Assembly (NCBI RefSeq): GCF_021341665.1
Contig: NZ_JAJTTH010000003.1
Coordinates: 434,001-498,000 of the forward strand
Direction of reading: 5' to 3'
Origin: Pseudomonas sp. Au-Pse12
GTDB taxonomy: Bacteria > Pseudomonadota > Gammaproteobacteria > Pseudomonadales > Pseudomonadaceae
DNA length: 64,000 nt
A model generated the notes under the pieces. That model did not search any database and was not told the origin of the DNA. It saw only the letters and a list, made by a program, of their open reading frames with translations. The position numbers were made by a program, and so were the translations under genes. Shown here in pieces: positions 1 through 10,531 of this stretch. Position 1 is the first letter of the stretch; every line of letters starts with the position of its first letter.

Positions 1-1
1 A

Positions 2-91
2 CGCGCTCTGGTCACGCCTGCATCCGCCGGGGCCGGCAGGCAGCTGGTTACTGGCGCGGATGCTGCAATGACTGCACTCACCGGCTCCTGA
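2..91 (+). CDS. Possible C-terminal end of a gene cut by the window start
   Basis: A plus-strand frame is open from the first bases to a TGA at 89-91 and would encode the last 29 residues of a protein whose body lies outside the window. The tail is rich in Ala, Gly and Thr and carries no motif I recognise. It would converge with the sigma factor gene, leaving 11 bp between the two stop codons. A 29-codon open frame in GC-rich DNA is weak evidence, so this is tentative. Confidence 0.35.
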   Translation, partial: RALVTPASAGAGRQLVTGADAAMTALTGS

Positions 92-102
92 GTCGCCCGC
101 CT

Positions 103-1353
103 CTACAAGGCATCGAGCTGGGCCAGGCGCTGTTCGAGAAAACGCCGCTCGGGGCTTTGGCGGGCCAGGGCCAAGGCGCGTTGGTAGGCTTCGCGCGCGG
201 CGGCGATGCGCCCCAGTTGCCGGCAGAAATCGGCCCGCGCGGCATGGGCCAGGTGGTAATCCTGCAAGTCGCCGCGGTCCAGGATGGCTTCCACTTGCTC
301 CAGCCCGGCAGCCGGCCCATCGCGCTTGGCCAGGGCCACGGCACGGTTGAGTTGGATCACCGGTGAAGGCTGCAAGCGCAGCAGGATGTCATACAGACCG
401 ACAATCTGCGCCCAGTCGGTCTGTTCGGCACTCGCGGCCTCGGCATGCACCGCGGCAATCGCCGCCTGCAGGCAATAAGGCCCCGCGTGCCCGCTGCGCA
501 GGCCGCGTTCCACCAGGGCGCAACCTTCCTTGATCAAGTCCTGCTGCCACAACGAACGGTCCTGCTCGTCCAGCAGGATCAACTCGCCAGTGGCAGAGAT
601 CCGCGCCGTGCGCCGTGACTCGTGCAACAGCATCAGCGCCAGCAGGCCCATCACCTCCGCCTCGGGCAACAGTTCCAGCAGCAGGTAGCCCAGGCGGATG
701 GCTTCACGGGTCAGCTCATCTCGGGTCAGCTCGGCGCCCATGGAGGCCGAGTAACCCTCGTTGAATACCAGGTAGATCACCCGCAGCACGCTCTCCAGGC
801 GCTCGGGCAATTCACTCAATTGCGGCACCTGATAGGGAATCCCGGCGTCGCGGATCTTCGCCTTGGCGCGCACGATGCGCTGGGCGATGGTGGCCGGGGT
901 GACCAGGAAGGCCCGGGCGATTTCCTCGGTGCTCAGGTCGCAGATCTCGCGCAGGGTCAACGGCACCTGGGCATCCGCCGCCAATGCCGGGTGGCAGCAG
1001 GTGAAGATCAGGCGCAAGCGGTCATCCTGCACATCCTCGACGCTCCAGTCGCCCTGTTCGAGCTGCTCCAACTGGCTGAGCAGCGCCGCCTGGGAAGCCG
1101 CGAAGCGCGCCCGTCGGCGCAGGGCGTCGATCGCCTTGAAGCGGCCGACGGACACCAGCCAAGCCCGTGGGTTGTCGGGCACGCCAGCGTCCTGCCAGCG
1201 TTCGACGGCCACGAAGAAGGCCTCGTGCAGCGCCTCCTCGGCCAGGTCGAAATCCCCCAGCAGGCGGATCAGGGTGGCGAGGATCCGCCGCGACTGCTCG
1301 CGGTAGACCTGCGCCACCCGCGCCGTTACCGCCTCCCGGGCTTGCTCGGCCAT
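103..1353 (-). CDS. ECF RNA polymerase sigma factor, ECF42-like, with C-terminal TPR-like extension
   Basis: This 416-residue protein has an N-terminal sigma-70 region 2 (about residues 10-80, with the DFDLAEEALHEAF stretch) and a region 4 near 115-170 (DLSTEEIARAFLVTPATIAQR). A long helical C-terminal half includes FNEGYSAS and LNRAVALAKRDG. That extra TPR-like domain of about 200 residues and the neighbouring YCII/DGPF gene are the hallmarks of the ECF42 group. The ATG at 1353 was chosen because it overlaps the stop of the upstream SRPBCC gene (ATGA), which implies translational coupling; an in-frame start 19 codons earlier would lie inside that gene. It is the last gene of a four-gene cassette. 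The signal that activates it is not visible; no anti-sigma gene is adjacent. Confidence 0.9.
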   Translation of the reverse strand: MAEQAREAVTARVAQVYREQSRRILATLIRLLGDFDLAEEALHEAFFVAVERWQDAGVPDNPRAWLVSVGRFKAIDALRRRARFAASQAALLSQLEQLEQGDWSVEDVQDDRLRLIFTCCHPALAADAQVPLTLREICDLSTEEIARAFLVTPATIAQRIVRAKAKIRDAGIPYQVPQLSELPERLESVLRVIYLVFNEGYSASMGAELTRDELTREAIRLGYLLLELLPEAEVMGLLALMLLHESRRTARISATGELILLDEQDRSLWQQDLIKEGCALVERGLRSGHAGPYCLQAAIAAVHAEAASAEQTDWAQIVGLYDILLRLQPSPVIQLNRAVALAKRDGPAAGLEQVEAILDRGDLQDYHLAHAARADFCRQLGRIAAAREAYQRALALARQSPERRFLEQRLAQLDAL

Positions 1354-1844
1354 CAGTCCGGCAGGCCCTGGGTCACCAGGGCCACCAGACGCTCCAGGCT
1401 CTGCCCCCAACCGTCATGAAAACCCATGGCTTCGTGAGCCTTGCGGTCGGCTTCGCTCCAGTGCATGGCACGGGCGGTATAGAGGGTCTTGTTGCCCTGC
1501 TCCTCGAAGGTCACATGCGCCGTCATGAACGGCTTGCCCGAAGGAATCCAGCCCGGCAGGTAGGCATCGGTAAACACCAGCCGCGACGGGGCGTCGATCT
1601 CCAGGAACACCCCCATGGTCGGGTATTCACTGCCATCCGGGGCGCGCATCAGGGTACGAAACTGGCCGCCGACCCACAGGTCCATTTCACACTCCGGGGT
1701 GGTCATGCCATGGGGCCCCCACCATTGCACCAGCAAGGCCGGCTCGGTCCAGGCGCGAAACACCGTGTTGCGCGGCGCGTCGATCAAGCGGCTGATCGAC
1801 AATTCATGCTCGGCGGGCCTGTGGCCTGCGGTTTGGAAAGTCAT
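1353..1844 (-). CDS. SRPBCC/AHSA1-family protein
   Basis: The 163-residue product is a START-like SRPBCC fold of the AHSA1 (Aha1 C-terminal) type. It shows the typical opening (ISRLIDAPRNTVFRAWTEP), the WWGPHG motif near residue 42, and the closing helix with HDGWGQSLERLVAL. Such proteins form a hydrophobic cavity and are usually of unknown ligand. An AGGAG lies 8 nt before the ATG. The gene sits between the YCII gene and the sigma factor gene and shares the ATGA overlap with the latter, so it is probably co-transcribed. Its biochemical role here cannot be deduced. Confidence 0.85.
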   Translation of the reverse strand: MTFQTAGHRPAEHELSISRLIDAPRNTVFRAWTEPALLVQWWGPHGMTTPECEMDLWVGGQFRTLMRAPDGSEYPTMGVFLEIDAPSRLVFTDAYLPGWIPSGKPFMTAHVTFEEQGNKTLYTARAMHWSEADRKAHEAMGFHDGWGQSLERLVALVTQGLPD

Positions 1845-1868
1845 CGCGAAACTCCTGTTTAAGGGGGA

Positions 1869-2213
1869 TCAGGGATTCAATTCACGTACCGGACGCACTT
1901 CGACGCTGCCGACCCGGGCGGCCGGAATATGCCCGGCGACCTGGATCGCTTCATTCAGGTCCCGGGCCTCGATCAGGTAGAAACCGGCCAGCTGTTCCTT
2001 GGTTTCAGCGAACGGGCCGTCGGTGATCGACAGCTTGCCGCCGCGCATGCGCACCGTGGTGGCGCACTGCACCGATTGCAGCGCCTCGGCGGCGAGCATC
2101 CGCCCACTGCCCTGCACCGACTCGGCATAGGCCAGGCATTCGGCGTCCTCGGGACTGTCGGGCAGGCTGTGCAGCAAGCGCTCGTCGCTGTAGACCAGGC
2201 ATAGGTATTTCAT
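1869..2213 (-). CDS. YCII-related (DGPF domain) protein
   Basis: This 114-residue protein belongs to the YCII/DGPF family: it begins MKYLCLVYSDE and carries ITDGPFAETKEQLAGFYLIEA, which contains the diagnostic DGPF motif, followed by the conserved IPAARVGSVEVRPV end. The ATG at 2213 follows GGAGGTGCCC, a strong ribosome site, so the nine-codon upstream extension is rejected. DGPF proteins are the standard partner of ECF42 sigma factors, and some family members keep a His-Asp pair of YciI hydrolases. The activity is unproven, but the pairing supports a shared stress or antibiotic-response module. Confidence 0.88.
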   Translation of the reverse strand: MKYLCLVYSDERLLHSLPDSPEDAECLAYAESVQGSGRMLAAEALQSVQCATTVRMRGGKLSITDGPFAETKEQLAGFYLIEARDLNEAIQVAGHIPAARVGSVEVRPVRELNP

Positions 2214-2280
2214 GGGCACCTCCGGACTCGGGCTGAGCAACTATGGTCGCTGTTTTGCACTTTGGCGAACCGCTCGCTGT

Positions 2281-2715
2281 TCAGGGTTGCAGGTCGAACA
2301 GGGTGGTCCCGGTGAGCATGTCGAACGGCGCCGACCAGTGCTCGTGCACCACCTGCCACTGGCCGTCGCGACGTTGATAGGCCGCGCTGACACGCATCCA
2401 GCAGGCCTTGGTCACGCCCTCGGCGTCGGTGCCGCCGCAATGGGCCAGCCAGTGGGCGAAGGCCAAGTCTTCGGTGGCCCGCACCTGCAGTTGGTGGAAC
2501 TCGAAAATGCCCGGGCCGGGGCAGACCTGCATGCACGCCTCCCAATGCGCGCGGTAGGCGGCCTTGCCCTTGAACTGCAAGGCCCCGACTGCGTCGAAGG
2601 AGGTGATGTCATCGGCGTAATAGCTGACGATGCGCTCGATATCCCGGGCCACCACTGCCTGCTGCCAATGGTCGATCAGGCTGCGCACCTGCGCTTCGTT
2701 GGATGGATTGAGCAT
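2281..2715 (-). CDS. NTF2-like / SgcJ-EcaC family protein
   Basis: The 144-residue product has the cone-shaped NTF2-like (SnoaL) pattern: an N-terminal helix with LIDHWQQAVVARD, then DDITSFDAVG, and beta strands ending in WQVVHEHWSAPF. Proteins of this fold bind small hydrophobic ligands or act as isomerases or hydrolases; no catalytic set can be assigned from sequence alone. The ATG at 2715 is preceded by GAGGAG at 8 nt and is preferred over a start nine codons upstream. It is the promoter-proximal gene of the ECF cassette, separated from the YCII gene by 67 bp. Confidence 0.82.
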   Translation of the reverse strand: MLNPSNEAQVRSLIDHWQQAVVARDIERIVSYYADDITSFDAVGALQFKGKAAYRAHWEACMQVCPGPGIFEFHQLQVRATEDLAFAHWLAHCGGTDAEGVTKACWMRVSAAYQRRDGQWQVVHEHWSAPFDMLTGTTLFDLQP

Positions 2716-2897
2716 GGCGAAACTCCTCAAGAGTGAATTCAACCGCGGTTAAACAGCCCCAGCACCGCGCCGTCGACTGTTCGGTTCACCCTTAGTCGCC
2801 TGGCCGTTCGCGCAATCGACAAGGCACAGAAAAAAATTTACCCGTTGGGCAAAATCGCTAGAATCCGCACCCTTCTCCCGACCGGATCGCCCTGCCC

Positions 2898-3383
2898 GTG
2901 ACCACACGCCTCGTGCCTTATGAACAGCTCGACAGCCACCAGCATGCGCGCTTGCTGGAGCTTGAAGTACGGCCCGGACAGAAGGCGTTTAGCGGGGACA
3001 TTCACGGCGCGCTGCACTCCCTGGTCAATGCGCCCCAGGGTGCGATCAAGGGCTTTGCCCTGCTCAGCGACGAGCGGCCGGTGGCCTTCCTGCTGCTCAA
3101 GCGCCCGCCGTGCCTGCCGGCCTGGGCCGATGCCGACAGCGCTAGCCTGCACGCCCTGCAGGTGGACCAGCGGTTCCAGGGCCAAGGCTTCGGCCAGGCC
3201 TGCCTGCAAGCCATTCCCGCCGCCGCGCGCCAAGAGTGGCCCGGGCTCAAGGGCCTGAACCTGGCAGTGGACAGCGACAACCAGCCAGCCCTCAGGCTGT
3301 ACCGCAAGCTGGGCTGGGTGGAGAACGGCGAGGCCTGCAAGGGCCGGATCGGTTATGAACGGCGGATGGTGCTGGCGTTCTGA
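2898..3383 (+). CDS. GNAT family N-acetyltransferase
   Basis: A 161-residue GNAT protein. The acetyl-CoA pyrophosphate loop is visible as RFQGQGFGQACLQAI near residues 96-110, and the C-terminal NQPALRLYRKLGWVENGE segment is the typical motif B helix and turn. The start codon is GTG and no strong ribosome site precedes it, so the N-terminus is less certain than the rest. It stands alone and diverges from the ECF cassette. Substrate unknown. Confidence 0.85.
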   Translation: MTTRLVPYEQLDSHQHARLLELEVRPGQKAFSGDIHGALHSLVNAPQGAIKGFALLSDERPVAFLLLKRPPCLPAWADADSASLHALQVDQRFQGQGFGQACLQAIPAAARQEWPGLKGLNLAVDSDNQPALRLYRKLGWVENGEACKGRIGYERRMVLAF

Positions 3384-3454
3384 GTGGCCCGCATGGGCTC
3401 GGAACGATCCAGATCCGCCGCGTTTACCTTCATCAAACTGACGGTTTCAAAGCA

Positions 3455-3958
3455 TTAGCGCGCAAGACTCAACACCATCTCATGCCAGGCCATGCCGCCG
3501 TGGTCCGACTCCGACGCCTTGACGTAGACAAAACCGAAGCGTTGGTACAGCGGTACATGGCGTTCCTTGCACATCAGGTGGATACGCGCCTTGCCCAGCT
3601 CGCCCATGCGCGCGATGAAGGCGTTCAGCAATGGCCGGGACAGACCCAGGCCCTGGAAGTCCGGGTGCACCACCACCGACATGATCACCACTTCGGAACC
3701 GGCCGGGTCGTGGCCGATCAGTTCCTTGAAAGCCTCGTCGGCCATCTGCACCTCGAAGGTGGCGCCGGCGTTGATGAAGCCGGCCACCACGCCCTCCACT
3801 TCGGCAACGATAAAACCCTCCGGCCAGGTGGCGATGCGGGTGGCGATCTTTTCCCGGGTCGCGGCTTCGTCGCCTTCGTAGGCCAGGGTTTCGATGGCGA
3901 AGCAACGGTCCAGGTCGGTGGGCACTACGGTGCGGATCAGCGGGGTCGAAGCGGTCAT
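3455..3958 (-). CDS. GNAT family N-acetyltransferase
   Basis: A 167-residue GNAT acetyltransferase. The acetyl-CoA loop HPDFQGLGLSRPLLNAF lies near residue 105, and the protein ends with RHVPLYQRFGFVYVKASESDHGG, as in small cytosolic acyltransferases related to arylalkylamine N-acetyltransferases. The start at MTASTPLIRTV is chosen because the 30 upstream codons look unlike coding sequence of this family. It converges with the preceding acetyltransferase gene. Substrate unknown. Confidence 0.82.
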   Translation of the reverse strand: MTASTPLIRTVVPTDLDRCFAIETLAYEGDEAATREKIATRIATWPEGFIVAEVEGVVAGFINAGATFEVQMADEAFKELIGHDPAGSEVVIMSVVVHPDFQGLGLSRPLLNAFIARMGELGKARIHLMCKERHVPLYQRFGFVYVKASESDHGGMAWHEMVLSLAR

Positions 3959-4180
3959 GGGGCGGCAACCTGAAGTCGGTGAAGGATGGCGGATTCTAGC
4001 AAGAGTGGCGCCGCGCCGAGCCTGGCGTATGCAGGGCATAGGGATCATCGGGGACGCCGTAAAGCTTTCATATAAACCCTGGCAAGCGCGGCGCCCAGGG
4101 ATTATCTATCAGCTCCCCGACGCCTGCTGGCCGGCCCTGTCGAGCCGGTCGTGCCGCGTCTTGCCCACAGGACCTTCCCC

Positions 4181-4333
4181 ATGAGCAACATCCAGATCGG
4201 CCTTCTTCTGCTGTTCGGCATCGCCACCTTCGGCTGCATCACCCTGTACATCGACTTTGTGCATGAGCGGCGCCGCGGCGAGAAATCCCTGAGCGGCGCC
4301 ACCCGCCAGGATCAGAGCCCCACCAGGCGATAA
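4181..4333 (+). CDS. Small single-pass membrane protein (hypothetical)
   Basis: This encodes 50 residues beginning MSNIQIGLLLLFGIATFG, a single hydrophobic segment (about residues 5-23) followed by a basic, charged tail (VHERRRGEKS). An ATG start after ACCTTCCCC has only a weak ribosome site. Its 3' end overlaps the 3' end of kdpE by 22 bp in convergent orientation. The function is unknown; the topology suggests an inner-membrane peptide with a cytoplasmic tail. Confidence 0.6.
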   Translation: MSNIQIGLLLLFGIATFGCITLYIDFVHERRRGEKSLSGATRQDQSPTRR

Positions 4334-5004
4334 CCCACCTGCAACTCGGTGATCAGATGCTGGGGCTGCGCCGGATCGGCCTCCAGCTTCTGCCGCAGAT
4401 GGGCCATGTGCACCCGCAGGTAATGCGCCCGGTCGACGTAATCCAGGCCCCAGACCTCCAGCAGCAGCTGGCGATGTGTCAGCACCCGGCTCTGGCCGCG
4501 GATCAGCGCGCAGAGCAGGCGGTATTCGATCGGCGTGAGGTGCACCGGCTGCCCTTCGCGGTGCACTTCATGGGTCGCCAGGTCGACCTCGATCACGCCG
4601 AAGCTCACCTTGCTGGTGGCCGCCGCCGCGCCGCTCTGGCCATGGCGGCGCAACTGCGCGCGAATCCGCGCCAGCAACTCCGGCACGCCGAACGGCTTGA
4701 CCAAGTAGTCGTCGGCCCCGGCGTCCAGGGCCGCGACCTTCTCGTCTTCGCGGTCCCGGGCCGAGAGCACCAGGATCGGCACCGCCAGCCAGCCGCGCAG
4801 CTCGCTGATCAGCTGCTTGCCGTCGCCGTCCGGCAGGCCCAGGTCGACGATCACCAGGTCCGGCTGGCGGCTGGCGGCATGGATCAGTGCGCGCTTGACG
4901 CTGTCGGCCTCGAATACCTGGAAGCCTTCGTCCTCCAGGGCAATGCCGACAAAGCGGCGGATATTGGCTTCGTCCTCGACGATCAGGATGCGTGCGCTGC
5001 TCAT
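4312..5004 (-). CDS. kdpE: KdpE, response regulator of the Kdp potassium system
   Basis: A 230-residue OmpR-family response regulator. The receiver domain (residues 1-115) opens with ILIVEDEANI and places the phospho-acceptor at Asp54 (VIVDLGLPDGDG); Lys near 103 lies in LVKPFG. The winged-helix domain follows, with LTPIEYRLLCALI and YLRVHMAHLRQKLE. The ATG at 5004 overlaps the kdpD stop (ATGA), so the pair is translationally coupled. A much longer in-frame extension upstream runs through kdpD and is spurious. KdpE activates kdp transcription at low external potassium. Confidence 0.95.
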   Translation of the reverse strand: MSSARILIVEDEANIRRFVGIALEDEGFQVFEADSVKRALIHAASRQPDLVIVDLGLPDGDGKQLISELRGWLAVPILVLSARDREDEKVAALDAGADDYLVKPFGVPELLARIRAQLRRHGQSGAAAATSKVSFGVIEVDLATHEVHREGQPVHLTPIEYRLLCALIRGQSRVLTHRQLLLEVWGLDYVDRAHYLRVHMAHLRQKLEADPAQPQHLITELQVGYRLVGL

Positions 5005-7694
5005 AGGGCTTCCATGGAAGGCGGCTGACCCGCCGGCAAGGTGATGACAAAACTCAGCCCGGCGTCGGCGTGAGGCTGGGCCTCGATGCGCCCGCCATGG
5101 GCCTCGACAATACGCTTGGCCAGGGCCAGGCCCAGGCCGATGCCGGCCACGGCAGACTCCTGCTGGCCGCGGCTGAAGGCTTCGAACAGGCTGTCCGGGG
5201 AACTGCCCTTGGGGCAGCCGGGGCCGGAATCGCTGACCTGCAGGATGATCTGCTGGTCGACCTGGCGGGCACTGATCTGCACCAGGGTGCCGGCCGGGGT
5301 GTACTTGGCGGCATTGTCCAGCAGGTTCACCAGCACCCGTTCCAGCAGCAGCGCGTCCACCTCCACCAGCGGCAAGTGTGGCGCCATGACGACCCGCAAC
5401 TGATGCTTGGCCAGGGGCTCGCGCAACTGGCGCAAGGCACTGCCGACGATCTCCTCCAGGGAATTCCACTGACGCTTGAGGCGCACGCCGCGCTCCTGCA
5501 TGCGCGCCATGTCCAGCAGGTTTTCGATCAGCCGCTGCATGGACGAGGCCTGGTCGTGAATCCCCCCCAGCAGGTGCTTGAGCGGGCCGTCCGCGGCGTG
5601 CGGCAAGGCGGCGTCGGCAGCACCGATGATGGTCGTCAATGGCGTGCGCAGGTCGTGGGAAATCGCCGCCAGCAAGGTGTTGCGCATGCGCTCGCCTTCC
5701 ATCTGCACCACCGTGCTCTGGGCCACTTCGACGTAGTGCACGCGCTCCAGGGCAATCGCCAGCTGGCTCATGCACGCCTCCAGCAGGCGCCGCTCCTCCG
5801 GTTCGGCCAGGCGTTCGGCATCCGCCAGTTCCAGCACCAGCACCCCGCGCACCCGCATCGGCGCCTTGAGCGGCAGGTAGCAGCCCTTGGCCGCCGCCAG
5901 GGTATCGGTGCCGCGTCCCGCCGGCAGGGCGTGATCATAGGCCCACTGGGCGATGCTCTCGTCGATGGCCAGGACATTGGCGCTCAGGGCGCGCACGCGA
6001 TTGTCGGCATCCGGCAGCGCCAGCCCGACCCGGGCCTCGAACACCCCGCTGAAGGTGCGCAGGGCCACGGCGCAAATCTGTTCCTCGGTCAGCGCCGCCG
6101 ACAGCTCCCTGGCCAACCCGGCCAGGGAAGTGGCGCGGCGCTCGCCCTCGGCGGCGGTGCGCGCCTGGTGGCGCAGGCGTGCGGTGAGCTGGCCGGTGAT
6201 CAGGGCAATGCCGAGCATCAGGGCGAAGGTGAAGAAGTACTGGGTGTCGTTGACCGTGAACGACCACACCGGCTGGACGAAGAAGAAGTCGAAGCACAAC
6301 ACCGCCAGCATCGCCGCCCAGACGCCCGGGCCGCGCCCAAAGCGCAGCGCCACCAGCACCACGGTGAGCAGGAACAGCATGACCACGTTGGCCGGGTCGA
6401 ACACCTTGAGCAGCAGCGCCGCCACCGCGGTCGCGGCAAAACACGCCAGGCTCGCCCACAGGTAGGCCGGCGCGCGGCTCGGCGGCAGCCCGGCCTCGGG
6501 TTTATCCGCAGGCACCGGGCGTCGGCTCAAGGGGCCGTTGGCGATCACGATCTGATCGATTTCCGGGTGCTGGCGGCTGATCCGGTCGCTCACCGACTGG
6601 TGCCAGAACTGCCAGACCTTGCGCGGGTAATGGCCCAGCACCAGGCGGTTGGCGTTGTGCTCGCGGGCACAGGCCACCAGTGCCTCGGCCACGTCCAGGC
6701 CGGGCAGCGTCGCGGTTTCGGCGCCGAATTCGGCGGCCAGGGCCAGGGTCTTCATCGCCGCCGCATAACGGCTGGAGCCGTGGCCACGGCGCTGCGCCGA
6801 GGCCACGTGCACCACCATCCAGTCGGCTTCGAGCTTCTGCGCCAGGCGCGCGGCTTCACGCACCAGGCGTTCGTCCGCCGGGTCGCCGGCCACCCCCACC
6901 AGCAGGCGCTCGCGGGCCGGCCACAGGGCATTGATCGAGCGCTCGCGGCGGTAGTCGCGCATCTGCGCATCGACCCGGTCGGCGGTGCGACGCAGGGTCA
7001 GCTCGCGCAGGGCCAACAGGTTGCCCTTGCGAAAGAAATGCCGTGAAGCCCGCTCGGCCTGGGGCCCCATGTAGACCTTGCCGTCCTTGAGGCGGCGCAG
7101 CAGGTCATCCGGCGGCAGGTCGATCACCAGCACTTCGTGGGCTTCGTCGAACAGGTGGTCGGGCACGGTCTCGCGCACGCGAATGCCGATGATGCCGCTG
7201 ACGATGTCGTTGAGGCTTTCCAGGTGCTGGACGTTGAGGGTGGTCCAGACATCGATCCCGGCCCGCAGCAGCTCTTCCACGTCCTGCCAGCGCTTGGGGT
7301 GGCGCGAGCCGGGGACGTTGCTGTGGGCCAGCTCGTCCACCAGCAGCACCGCGGGATGCCGCGCCAGGGCCGCGTCCAGGTCGAATTCGGGCAAGGCGTA
7401 GTCGCGGTGCATCAGGCGGTGACGCTCCAGCACTTCCAGGCCCTGCAGCAGCTCGGCGGTTTCCCGCCGGCCATGGGTTTCCACCACCCCGGCCACCACG
7501 TCGCGGCCCAGGGCCACTTCGCTGCGGGCGGCGGTGAGCATGGCGCAGGTCTTGCCAACCCCGGCGTTGGAGCCGAAGTAGATCCGCAGCTTGCCGCGCT
7601 GGGCGGCCTGTTCATCCTGCTGCAGCTTTTCCAGCAGCGCGTCGGGGTCGGGACGCCCGTCGCGGGGCGGGGAACTCGCATCGAGCACAGTCAT
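5001..7694 (-). CDS. kdpD: KdpD, potassium/turgor sensor histidine kinase
   Basis: An 897-residue KdpD of usual size. The N-terminal KdpD domain carries a Walker A motif (GSNAGVGKT, residues 41-49). A universal-stress-like domain follows near 250-370, four membrane segments near 400-500, and a GAF-like region. The kinase core has the H-box ISHDLRTPLT near 670 and a C-terminal ATPase domain with LVNLLDNAAKYTP and GIGLGLALAKRIVEAHGG. AAGGAAG precedes the ATG at 7694. It senses low potassium or osmotic stress and phosphorylates KdpE. A 30-bp perfect hairpin lies just upstream, separating it from the ATPase genes. Confidence 0.96.
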   Translation of the reverse strand: MTVLDASSPPRDGRPDPDALLEKLQQDEQAAQRGKLRIYFGSNAGVGKTCAMLTAARSEVALGRDVVAGVVETHGRRETAELLQGLEVLERHRLMHRDYALPEFDLDAALARHPAVLLVDELAHSNVPGSRHPKRWQDVEELLRAGIDVWTTLNVQHLESLNDIVSGIIGIRVRETVPDHLFDEAHEVLVIDLPPDDLLRRLKDGKVYMGPQAERASRHFFRKGNLLALRELTLRRTADRVDAQMRDYRRERSINALWPARERLLVGVAGDPADERLVREAARLAQKLEADWMVVHVASAQRRGHGSSRYAAAMKTLALAAEFGAETATLPGLDVAEALVACAREHNANRLVLGHYPRKVWQFWHQSVSDRISRQHPEIDQIVIANGPLSRRPVPADKPEAGLPPSRAPAYLWASLACFAATAVAALLLKVFDPANVVMLFLLTVVLVALRFGRGPGVWAAMLAVLCFDFFFVQPVWSFTVNDTQYFFTFALMLGIALITGQLTARLRHQARTAAEGERRATSLAGLARELSAALTEEQICAVALRTFSGVFEARVGLALPDADNRVRALSANVLAIDESIAQWAYDHALPAGRGTDTLAAAKGCYLPLKAPMRVRGVLVLELADAERLAEPEERRLLEACMSQLAIALERVHYVEVAQSTVVQMEGERMRNTLLAAISHDLRTPLTTIIGAADAALPHAADGPLKHLLGGIHDQASSMQRLIENLLDMARMQERGVRLKRQWNSLEEIVGSALRQLREPLAKHQLRVVMAPHLPLVEVDALLLERVLVNLLDNAAKYTPAGTLVQISARQVDQQIILQVSDSGPGCPKGSSPDSLFEAFSRGQQESAVAGIGLGLALAKRIVEAHGGRIEAQPHADAGLSFVITLPAGQPPSMEAL

Positions 7695-7711
7695 GAGCTT
7701 CCTTAAATGAA

Positions 7712-7741
7712 CAATGCGGCGCTCCGGGGAGCGCCGCATTG
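7712..7741 (-). terminator. Perfect stem-loop between kdpB and kdpD
   Basis: Two 14-bp arms, 7712-7725 and 7728-7741, are exact reverse complements around a 2-base loop. The hairpin starts 12 bp after the kdpB stop and ends 17 bp before the kdpD start. The minus-strand sequence after it (TTGTTCATTT) is only partly T-rich, so it looks more like an attenuator or an RNA-stability element than a full terminator. It would let the ATPase genes and the sensor pair be expressed at different levels. Confidence 0.65.
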
Positions 7742-7753
7742 TCAGTCCTTGCC

Positions 7754-9826
<2,073 letters not shown>

Positions 9827-9838
9827 GATCGACGTCTC

Positions 9839-10522
9839 TTACTCACTGGCCGCAACGGGCGAGGAATGCAGGGGCGCTTGGGCATCCAGCGCCAGGTTGA
9901 GTTGCAGCACATTGACCCGGGGCTCGCCCAGCAGGCCGAAGGTGCGGCTTTCGCTGTGGTCCTGCAGCAGCGCCTGCAGATCGGCCAGCGGCAGGTTGCG
10001 CAGGCGGGCGACCCGGTTCAATTGCAGCTGGGCGTTGGCCAGGGAAATGTGCGGGTCCAGGCCGGAAGCCGAAGCGGTCACCGCGTCCACCGGCACCGGA
10101 GTGTCCGCCGCCAGGCCGTTGAGCTGGCGGTAGGCGCTGACCCGCGCCGCCACGCTGTCCACCAGCTTCTGGCTGGTGGGGCCCAGGTTGCTGGCACCAC
10201 TGGCCCCGGCGTTGTAGGGCTGGGGCACGCTCTTGCTCGGGTCCAACGGATCGCTGCCCAGGGTCATGCTCGGGCGGCCCTGGAAATACTCCGGGCGACT
10301 GAAGGACTGGCCGATCAGCTTTGATCCCACCACCAGGCCGTCACGTTGCACCAGGCTGCCCTGGGCCTGGAACGGAAACAGCAGGTTGGCCAGCACCGTG
10401 GTCGCCAGCGGATAGGCCAGCCCGGTGAGCAGCATGAAGAACACCGCCGACACCAGCACCGGGCGCAACAGGCCCTTGAACAGCACCGTGGTGGCGCCTT
10501 GGGTTTGCATTTGCGTAGTCAT
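9839..10522 (-). CDS. kdpC: KdpC, small subunit of the KdpFABC potassium pump
   Basis: A 227-residue KdpC, somewhat longer than the roughly 190 residues of the Escherichia coli protein because of its C-terminal tail. One N-terminal membrane helix (VLVSAVFFMLLTGLAYPL) is followed by a soluble domain with GSKLIGQSF, YFQGRPS, GASGASNLGPTS and DPHISLANAQLQ, all typical of the family. The ATG at 10522 follows AAGGGG at 6 nt and starts only 9 bp after the kdpA stop; a GTG one codon earlier is possible. KdpC stabilises the complex and ATP binding. Its position before kdpB is unusual. Confidence 0.96.
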   Translation of the reverse strand: MTTQMQTQGATTVLFKGLLRPVLVSAVFFMLLTGLAYPLATTVLANLLFPFQAQGSLVQRDGLVVGSKLIGQSFSRPEYFQGRPSMTLGSDPLDPSKSVPQPYNAGASGASNLGPTSQKLVDSVAARVSAYRQLNGLAADTPVPVDAVTASASGLDPHISLANAQLQLNRVARLRNLPLADLQALLQDHSESRTFGLLGEPRVNVLQLNLALDAQAPLHSSPVAASE

Positions 10523-10531
10523 CACAACCCC

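Noticed and set aside
5005..5775. N-terminal extension of kdpE into kdpD
   Set aside because: The extension is an alternate frame of kdpD; KdpE aligns from the ATG at 5004.
5070..7046. 658-codon plus-strand frame opposite kdpD
   Set aside because: It is the antisense of a fully conserved kdpD reading frame; its translation is Gln/His/Arg-rich, as expected of GC-rich antisense frames, and carries no domain.
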